A stretch of 64,000 nucleotides of DNA, from assembly GCA_944388175.1 (NCBI GenBank), contig CALXHR010000001.1:372001-436000 (forward strand). The letters are read 5' to 3'. The translations under genes were made by a program, and so were the position numbers. Below are positions 58,567 through 64,000 of this stretch, piece after piece. Origin of the DNA: an uncultured Gemmiger sp. Its GTDB lineage: Bacteria; Bacillota; Clostridia; Oscillospirales; Ruminococcaceae. The notes under the pieces were generated by a model. That model worked only from the letters and a program-made list of their open reading frames with translations. It had not been told where the DNA came from and made no database searches. The stretch's first letter is position 1; every line of letters starts with the position of its first letter.

Positions 58567-59412
58567 TTCCGCCAGCTGGGCCACCGTGCAAAAGGCGTAC
58601 CCTTCGGCGCGGAACCAGTCGATGACAGCAGGCAGTGCTTCCACCGTGTGGGACGCCGCTTTGGTGTCGTGCAGCAGCACCACGCAGGTGTCGCGCCCTT
58701 CGGCGTCGCCCTGGATGTTGCGCAAAATAGCGTCGGCGTCGGGGTGGGCGGCGGTTGCGTCCTCGCCGCAGACGTTCCAGTCGATCCAGTGCCAGCCTTT
58801 TTCCTCGGTCTGGGTTTTGAGCTGCTGCATGATGCCGCTGCCGCCGTAGCGGTGGCTGACGGTATTGGTGCTGCCGCCGGGGAACCGCAGCCACGCCAGG
58901 TCCGCCAGTGCGACGTAGGGTTCCAGCGCCTGGCGCAGCGTTTTGATATCCTGCCAGAACGCGTCGGTGCTTTGGTAGATTTGCGCGTATTTGTGGCTGG
59001 CGCTGTGCATGGCGACCTGGTGCCCCTGCTGCACAATCTGCCGTACCAGCGGCAGGTAGGGTTCGTTGATGCCCTGCGCGCAGACAAAAAAGGTGGCCGG
59101 CACCTGCTGCTGCGCCAGTATCTCCAGGATCGGCCCGGTGCGTTCGCTGGGGCCGTCGTCAAAGGTCAGGCAGACATAGCGCGGCAGCGGTTCGTTTACA
59201 TCCCCCGCCGCCGCGGCGAAACAGTCGTTGGGGACCTCGGTCTCGGCCCAGGCGCGGTGGTAGAGCCGGTGCAGCGCGCCGGCCAGCAGCGCCAGTGCCA
59301 CCCCCAGCGCAATGCCGGCCCACAGCGTCTGGCGGGCTTTTTGCCGTTTGCGGTCGTAACGGATGGCGCACCCCTCCCCTGCCCGGTTTTGGTACAGCGT
59401 ATGCGCCCGCAC
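58546..59412 (-). CDS. Polysaccharide deacetylase (NodB domain), membrane-anchored
   Basis: About 288 residues. One membrane anchor near the N-terminus (TLWAGIALGVALALLAGAL) and a NodB domain outside: LTFDDGPSERTGPILEIL (catalytic Asp and metal Asp), HSASHKY (metal histidines), RFPGGSTN and, near the end, VVLLHDTKAASHTVEALP (catalytic His). It probably removes N-acetyl groups from peptidoglycan or a surface glycan. Start uncertain: GTG at 59412 and TTG at 59430 lack a ribosome-binding site, whereas a strong GGGGAGGGG lies near 59373 with no standard start in frame after it. Confidence 0.85.
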   Translation of the reverse strand: MRAHTLYQNRAGEGCAIRYDRKRQKARQTLWAGIALGVALALLAGALHRLYHRAWAETEVPNDCFAAAAGDVNEPLPRYVCLTFDDGPSERTGPILEILAQQQVPATFFVCAQGINEPYLPLVRQIVQQGHQVAMHSASHKYAQIYQSTDAFWQDIKTLRQALEPYVALADLAWLRFPGGSTNTVSHRYGGSGIMQQLKTQTEEKGWHWIDWNVCGEDATAAHPDADAILRNIQGDAEGRDTCVVLLHDTKAASHTVEALPAVIDWFRAEGYAFCTVAQLAELQTAAG

Positions 59413-59483
59413 CGGCGGGTAGGACTGCAAAACCGCCGCGCTCCGGCACAGCGGGGCGCAGCGGTTTTGGCAAGGGGCGGGGT

Positions 59484-60947
59484 TTACGGATTTGCGGCGC
59501 TGTGGCGCGCACGCCAGACCCGGCGCGAGAACAGGGCCAACATGGGGTAGAGTTCCAGCCGGCCGGCCAACATATCAAAGCTGAGCAGCAGCTTGACCGG
59601 GGCCGAGAACCCGGCAAAAGAACCGGTGGGGCCGACGAGTTCCATGCCGGGGCCGACGTTATTAAAGCAGGTGGCCACCGCCGTAAAGGTGGTGACGAGG
59701 TCGAACCCGTCAATGGAGACCAGCAGCACCGAGACGGCGAACAGCAGCATGTACAGGTTAAAATAGTTGTGCACGCCGCGCAGCGTTTTTTCGTCCAGAG
59801 GCTTGCCTTCAAAGCGGACGGTGGTGACGGCATGGCTGTGCAGCATGCGGTTGAGGTCCTGCCGGGCAGCTTTTAAAAAGATGACGATGCGCGAGACTTT
59901 GAGCCCGCCCGCCGTGGACCCCGCGCAGGCGCCGACGAACATCAGCAGCACCAGCACCGTGCGCGCATAGTTGGGCCAGAGGTTGAAATCCACCGTGGCG
60001 TAGCCGGTGGTGGTGATGATGGACGCCACCTGGAAAAACGCCGTGCGCAGCGCCGTGCCGACACTGCCGTAGAGACGGACAATGTTGACCGTGATGGTAA
60101 GGGTGGCAAAGGCGACGATGCCCAGGTAGACGCGCAGTTCCTCCGAGCGGAAGGCTTCGCGGAAATGGCGCAGCAGCAGGAAATAGTACAGGTTAAAGTT
60201 GACGCCGAACAGCAGCATAAAGACAGCGATGACGACCTCAAAATAGGGGTTCTGATATGCACCGACGCTGAGGGCTTTGTTGCTGAACCCGCCGGTACCG
60301 GCCGTGCCGAAGGAGTGAACCAGCGCGTCAAACAGCGGCATACCGCCCGCGCACAGCAACACAACTTCCGCCACGGTCAGCACGAAATAGATTTCGTACA
60401 GAATTTTGGCGCTGTCCCGCAGTTTGCTGGAGATTTTGCCCACCGTGGGGCCGGGGACCTCGGCGCGCATCAGGTGCATGGCGCGGCCGTCCGTCATGGG
60501 CAGCACGGCCATGGCAAACACCAGCACGCCCATACCGCCCACCCAGTGGGAAAAACTGCGCCAGAACAGCAGGCCGTAGCTTATGCTTTCGATATCGGTC
60601 AGGATGGTGGAACCGGTGGTGGTAAAACCGGAGACAATCTCAAAAAAAGCGTCGACGAAGGACGGGATTTCCCCCGCCAATACAAACGGGAAAGCGCCGA
60701 ACACCGACATGAGCACCCAGGCCAGCGCCACGATGGCCAGGCCGTCGCGCGCATAGATGGCGGTGTTTTGCGGTGCACGCCAACCCAGCAGCGCACCGAG
60801 GGCCCACAGCGCCAGCGCCGGGCCCAGAAACGCCTGCACAACGTCCCCCTCGCCATAAAGCATGGCGCACAACATGGGGCAAAGCATCAACCCGGCTTCG
60901 ATCCAGAAAATGCGGCCCAACACAAAGCCGACCATTTTGTAGTTCAT
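59484..60947 (-). CDS. trkH: TrkH/KtrB-family potassium uptake channel subunit
   Basis: 487 residues with about ten to twelve membrane segments and four pore loops. Filter segments appear as SGFTTTGSTIL, GTAGTGGFSNK, SIITTTGYATVDF and ATCFNNVGPGM, the TTG-type selectivity turns of TrkH/KtrB. It is ten bases after trkA in the same direction, so they form one K+ uptake unit at the membrane. Confidence 0.95.
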   Translation of the reverse strand: MNYKMVGFVLGRIFWIEAGLMLCPMLCAMLYGEGDVVQAFLGPALALWALGALLGWRAPQNTAIYARDGLAIVALAWVLMSVFGAFPFVLAGEIPSFVDAFFEIVSGFTTTGSTILTDIESISYGLLFWRSFSHWVGGMGVLVFAMAVLPMTDGRAMHLMRAEVPGPTVGKISSKLRDSAKILYEIYFVLTVAEVVLLCAGGMPLFDALVHSFGTAGTGGFSNKALSVGAYQNPYFEVVIAVFMLLFGVNFNLYYFLLLRHFREAFRSEELRVYLGIVAFATLTITVNIVRLYGSVGTALRTAFFQVASIITTTGYATVDFNLWPNYARTVLVLLMFVGACAGSTAGGLKVSRIVIFLKAARQDLNRMLHSHAVTTVRFEGKPLDEKTLRGVHNYFNLYMLLFAVSVLLVSIDGFDLVTTFTAVATCFNNVGPGMELVGPTGSFAGFSAPVKLLLSFDMLAGRLELYPMLALFSRRVWRARHSAANP

Positions 60948-60957
60948 ACGCGCCGCC

Positions 60958-62319
60958 TCACTTTACAATGTCGCGCAGCGAGCGCAGCCGGGTGTTGGTG
61001 GTGACGACGACCACGTCGTCGCCCTCGGCCAGGGCATCGTCGCCCGAGGGGATGACCGCCTGGCCATTGCGCCGCACAATGCCGACGACGAGCAGGCCGT
61101 CCTTGAGGTCGATTTCCTTGAGCGGTTTGCCGATGAACGGCACGCCGGGGCCGACGTTGAACTCCAGCGCTTCGACGCGGCCGCCGACGAGCCGGTGCAG
61201 CGTCTTGATGTTGTCGGAATCGAGACTGTTCTGCACGGCGCGCACATAGCGGGCGATGGCTTCGCTGGTGACGGCGGCGGTGGAGACGACGCTGTCCACC
61301 AGGTCACGCCCCGACACAAGGTCGGAAAACGAGGGGCGGTTGATTTTGGCGACGACTTTGCAGTTGAACTGCGACGCGTACATAGCCAGGATAATGTTGG
61401 TTTCGTCCAGGCCGGTCAGCGCCACAAAGGCGTCCGCTTCGGCGATGCGTTCCTCGCGCAGCAGTTCGCTGTCCGCACCGTCGCCGTGGATGACCAGCAC
61501 GCCGGGGAATTTTTCGCTCATCTCCTGGCAGCGGCTGCGGTCGCTGTCGATGACCGTCACCCGCTTTTGCACGTCCTGCAGTTCTTTGACAAGGTAGTAG
61601 GCCATGCGGCTGGCGCCGACGATCATAATGTTGTTGGCACGCGCGCGGAACAGATGCAGTTTGCGGAAAAATGCTTCCAGGTCCGCCGGCGACGCGGTCA
61701 GGTAGATTTTGTCGCCTTCCCGCAGGGTAAAACTGCCCGAGGGGATGATGGTCTGCTGCCCGCGGGCCACCGCGCACACCAGAATTTTGACGCGGATGCT
61801 GCGGTAGAGGTCGGCCAGCAGCATACCGGCCAGCGGGTTGCTCGGGCCGATGCGGTACTCGACCAGTTCAAAGCGCTGGCGGCAGAACTGCTCGCGCTTG
61901 ATGGCGCTGGGGAAGCGCAGCACCCGCGCAATCTCGCGCGCCGTGGTCTTTTCGGGGTTGATGACCATCGAAAGGCCCAGTTCCTCCCGCACAAGGCGCA
62001 GCTGACGCTCATACTCCGGGTTGCGGATGCGCGCAATGGTATGCTGGGTGCCGATTTTTTTGGCCATTAGGCAGGCCAGCATGTTGATTTCGTCACTGGA
62101 CGTGGTGGCGATCAGCAGGTCGGCGCCGCTTTCAAACGCTTCCTTTTGCACGTCGTAGCAGGCGCCGTTGCCCACCACGCCGCGCACATCATAGATATTG
62201 ACGATGGTTTCGACCAGTTCGGGCTTATGGTCGATGACGACGATATCATGCCCTTCCTCGGTCAGCTGGGCCGTCAGGGCGCGGCCCACTTTGCCTGCGC
62301 CGACAACAATGATCTGCAT
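60958..62319 (-). CDS. trkA: Trk system potassium uptake regulator TrkA
   Basis: 453 residues with two RCK_N/RCK_C repeats. Both nucleotide-binding starts are visible: IIVVGAGKVGRALTAQL (residue 2 on) and NIMIVGASRMAYYLVKEL (about residue 232). The second lost the third glycine of the GxGxxG motif (GASRMA), as is common. It gates TrkH with NAD(H)/ATP. Start at 62319 with GAGGAA upstream. Confidence 0.96.
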   Translation of the reverse strand: MQIIVVGAGKVGRALTAQLTEEGHDIVVIDHKPELVETIVNIYDVRGVVGNGACYDVQKEAFESGADLLIATTSSDEINMLACLMAKKIGTQHTIARIRNPEYERQLRLVREELGLSMVINPEKTTAREIARVLRFPSAIKREQFCRQRFELVEYRIGPSNPLAGMLLADLYRSIRVKILVCAVARGQQTIIPSGSFTLREGDKIYLTASPADLEAFFRKLHLFRARANNIMIVGASRMAYYLVKELQDVQKRVTVIDSDRSRCQEMSEKFPGVLVIHGDGADSELLREERIAEADAFVALTGLDETNIILAMYASQFNCKVVAKINRPSFSDLVSGRDLVDSVVSTAAVTSEAIARYVRAVQNSLDSDNIKTLHRLVGGRVEALEFNVGPGVPFIGKPLKEIDLKDGLLVVGIVRRNGQAVIPSGDDALAEGDDVVVVTTNTRLRSLRDIVK

Positions 62320-62395
62320 ACAGGGTTCCTCTTTTCCCGGGGTATGGCCGCCCCGCCGGCGGCCGCCCCCCTTCGACATATTTTGTTTTTACCCC

Positions 62396-62424
62396 ATTGT
62401 AATACGAAGCGGCGCGCAAAACAA
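62396..62424 (-). promoter_or_regulatory. Candidate promoter of trkA-trkH
   Basis: Minus-strand TTGTTT and TACAAT, 17-base spacer. Confidence 0.6.
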
Positions 62425-62466
62425 GCATACTTTCTTTCGATCTTGTATTTTTCCGCGTTGCAACGC

Positions 62467-62498
62467 AAAAGCCCGCGGTTTGTGGCCAAACCGCGGGC
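62467..62498 (-). terminator. Terminator of guaB
   Basis: GCCCGCGGTTT/AAACCGCGGGC stem, followed on the minus strand by TTTTGCG. Confidence 0.85.
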
Positions 62499-62517
62499 GG
62501 GAAGCACCAGAGTGCGA

Positions 62518-64000
62518 TCAGGTATTGGGGGAGCTATTTTTGAGGATGACGTCGTGGCTGCCGCCCTCGACAATGGAGGTGGAGGAGACGACAGTCAGGC
62601 GGGCTTTCTGCTGCAGTTCGGGGATGGAGAGCGCGCCGCAGTTGCACATGGTGGAGCGCACTTTGTACAGCGTGGTCTGCACGCCCTCGGCCAGCGGGCC
62701 GGCGTACGGCACGTAGGAGTCGACGCCTTCCTCAAAGCTGAGTTTCTGCGCGCCGCCCAGGTCATAGCGCTGCCAGTTGCGGGCGCGGTTGGAACCTTCG
62801 CCCCAGTACTCTTTGACATAGTTGCCGTTGACGCGCAGGCGGTTGGTCGGCGCTTCGTCAAAGCGGGCGAAGTAGCGGCCCAGCATGACGAAGTCGGCGC
62901 CCATGGCCAGCGCCAGCGTGATGTGGTAGTCCTGCACGATGCCGCCGTCGGAGCAGATGGGCACGTAGATGCCGGTCTGCTCATAGTATTCGTCGCGGGC
63001 TTTGGCGACCTCGATGACCGCCGTGGCCTGGCCGCGGCCGATGCCCTTGGTCTCGCGCGTGATGCAGATGGAACCGCCGCCGATGCCGATCTTGACAAAG
63101 TCCGCGCCCGCTTTGGCCAGGAAGAGGAAGCCCTCGCGGTCGACGACGTTGCCGGCGCCGATCTTGACTTTGTCGCCGTAATGCTCGCGCACCCAGGCCA
63201 GCGTGCGGGCCTGCCACTCGGAGTAGCCTTCGGAAGAGTCGATGCACAGCACATCGGCGCCGGCTTCGACGAGGGCGGGCACGCGCTCGGCGTAATCGCG
63301 GGAGTTGATGCCCGCGCCGACAACATAGCTCTTGTTGGCGTCCAGCAGTTCGTTGACGTTCTCTTTGTGGCTGTCGTAGTCCTTGCGGAACACCATGTAC
63401 TGCAAACGGCCTTCGTCGTCGATCAGGGGCAGGGTGTTGATCTTGTTGTCCCAGATGATGTCGTTGCAGTCATGCAGGCTGGTGGTGGCGGGGGCGGTGA
63501 CGAGCTTGTCGATGGGGGTCATGAACTCGGTGACTTTGAGGTCGTTCGTCATGCGGGAGAGACGGTAGTCGCGCGAAGCGACGATGCCCAGCAGCTTGCC
63601 GTGTGCGCTGCCGTCGTCGGTGATGGCGACGGTGGAGTGGCCGGTGCGGGTCTTGAGGTCCAGCACGTCGCCGAGGGTTGCCTCCGGCGGGAGGTTGGAG
63701 TCCGAGGTGACGAAGCCTTTTTTGTAGGCTTTGACACGGCGCACCATGTCGGCTTCCTGCTCAACGGTCTGGGAACCGTAGATGAAGGACACGCCGCCCT
63801 GTTTGGCCAGCGCGATGGCGAGCTTTTCGCCCGAGACCGACTGCATGATGGCCGAGACCATCGGGATGTTCATCTCCAGCGGGCAGGGTTCCTCGCCCTT
63901 GCGGAACTTGACCAGCGGCGTTTTCAGGCTGACGGCCGTGGGCACGCACTCGGCCGAAGTATAGCCGGGGACCAGCAGATACTCGCCAAAAGTGCGGGAC
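62518..64000 (-). CDS. guaB: IMP dehydrogenase (5' end outside window)
   Basis: About 493 residues are in view and the frame is open to the right edge ([13 protein letters not shown] upstream of 63945), so the start lies beyond the window. Catalytic loop [12 protein letters not shown] with the active-site cysteine, SDGGI phosphate site, flap-like [17 protein letters not shown] and an internal CBS pair ([39 protein letters not shown]) are intact. It makes XMP from IMP, the committed step to GMP. The C-terminus [32 protein letters not shown] is that of the divergent clostridial class of IMPDH. Confidence 0.96.
   Translation of the reverse strand, partial: SRTFGEYLLVPGYTSAECVPTAVSLKTPLVKFRKGEEPCPLEMNIPMVSAIMQSVSGEKLAIALAKQGGVSFIYGSQTVEQEADMVRRVKAYKKGFVTSDSNLPPEATLGDVLDLKTRTGHSTVAITDDGSAHGKLLGIVASRDYRLSRMTNDLKVTEFMTPIDKLVTAPATTSLHDCNDIIWDNKINTLPLIDDEGRLQYMVFRKDYDSHKENVNELLDANKSYVVGAGINSRDYAERVPALVEAGADVLCIDSSEGYSEWQARTLAWVREHYGDKVKIGAGNVVDREGFLFLAKAGADFVKIGIGGGSICITRETKGIGRGQATAVIEVAKARDEYYEQTGIYVPICSDGGIVQDYHITLALAMGADFVMLGRYFARFDEAPTNRLRVNGNYVKEYWGEGSNRARNWQRYDLGGAQKLSFEEGVDSYVPYAGPLAEGVQTTLYKVRSTMCNCGALSIPELQQKARLTVVSSTSIVEGGSHDVILKNSSPNT

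Noticed and set aside
59362-59364. ATC as a start codon for the polysaccharide deacetylase, placed well after GGGGAGGGG
   Set aside because: The spacing is good, but ATC initiation is rare and the true start may be a GTG or TTG further upstream; no evidence in the sequence decides it.

Overview
The window looks like chromosome from a high-GC, gut-type member of the Firmicutes, most likely Oscillospiraceae (the Faecalibacterium / Subdoligranulum / Gemmiger neighbourhood). That placement is inference. It rests on a PolC-type replicase, mltG next to a U32 protein, the frr-cdsA-dxr-rseP-ispG-polC block, S-box and RFN riboswitches in Gram-positive arrangement, GC-rich coding sequence with AT-rich promoters, and a decayed Spo0A-like regulator. 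No phage, insertion sequence or CRISPR array was seen. Both window edges cut genes: a DinG/Rad3-type helicase on the left and guaB on the right.

Layout. 1-1500: helicase tail and a low-GC P-loop kinase that looks foreign. 1515-13219 (minus): a long probable operon, recD2-comF-mreB-pcrA-thyX-tmk-GNAT-mltG-U32, covering DNA repair, dTMP supply and cell wall. 13348-15716: metK under a SAM-I riboswitch, ribU under an FMN riboswitch, and a divergent mscS promoter. 16871-20758 (minus): a compact operon of a GCS2-type gamma-glutamyl ligase, an ATP-grasp ligase, a DinB-fold protein and a lipoprotein, resembling a low-molecular-weight thiol or gamma-glutamyl peptide pathway. 20805-25126 (minus): membrane protein, esterase, YdcF protein, deoB. 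25353-27570 (plus): pyk-luxS. 27703-31480: pta, small membrane proteins, tRNA-Leu, tRNA-Ser, then an intergenic array of palindromes with an ~80-bp period. 31532-44478 (minus): rnr, secG, polC, ispG, rseP, dxr, cdsA, frr, pyrH. 44639-47264: a three-gene degenerate two-component/Spo0A-like unit and tRNA-Ala with a duplicated 3' end. 47411-64000: SGNH surface protein, ABC exporter, SpoVB-like flippase, punA, Mrp ATPase, mscL, XRE regulator with membrane partner, GH13 amylase, S-component-like membrane protein, polysaccharide deacetylase, trkH-trkA and guaB.

The most unusual signals are four. (1) The ligase/ATP-grasp/DinB operon. (2) A conserved, foldable 5' leader shared by that operon and the membrane-protein/amylase operon at 58.5 kb, with apparent compensatory changes in its closing stem; it could be an undescribed cis-regulatory RNA. 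(3) The ~80-bp palindrome array at 31 kb. (4) A promoter dichotomy: most readable protein-gene promoters are TTGCNN-N16/17-TATAAT-like, whereas the three tRNA promoters carry TTGACA or TTGACT.
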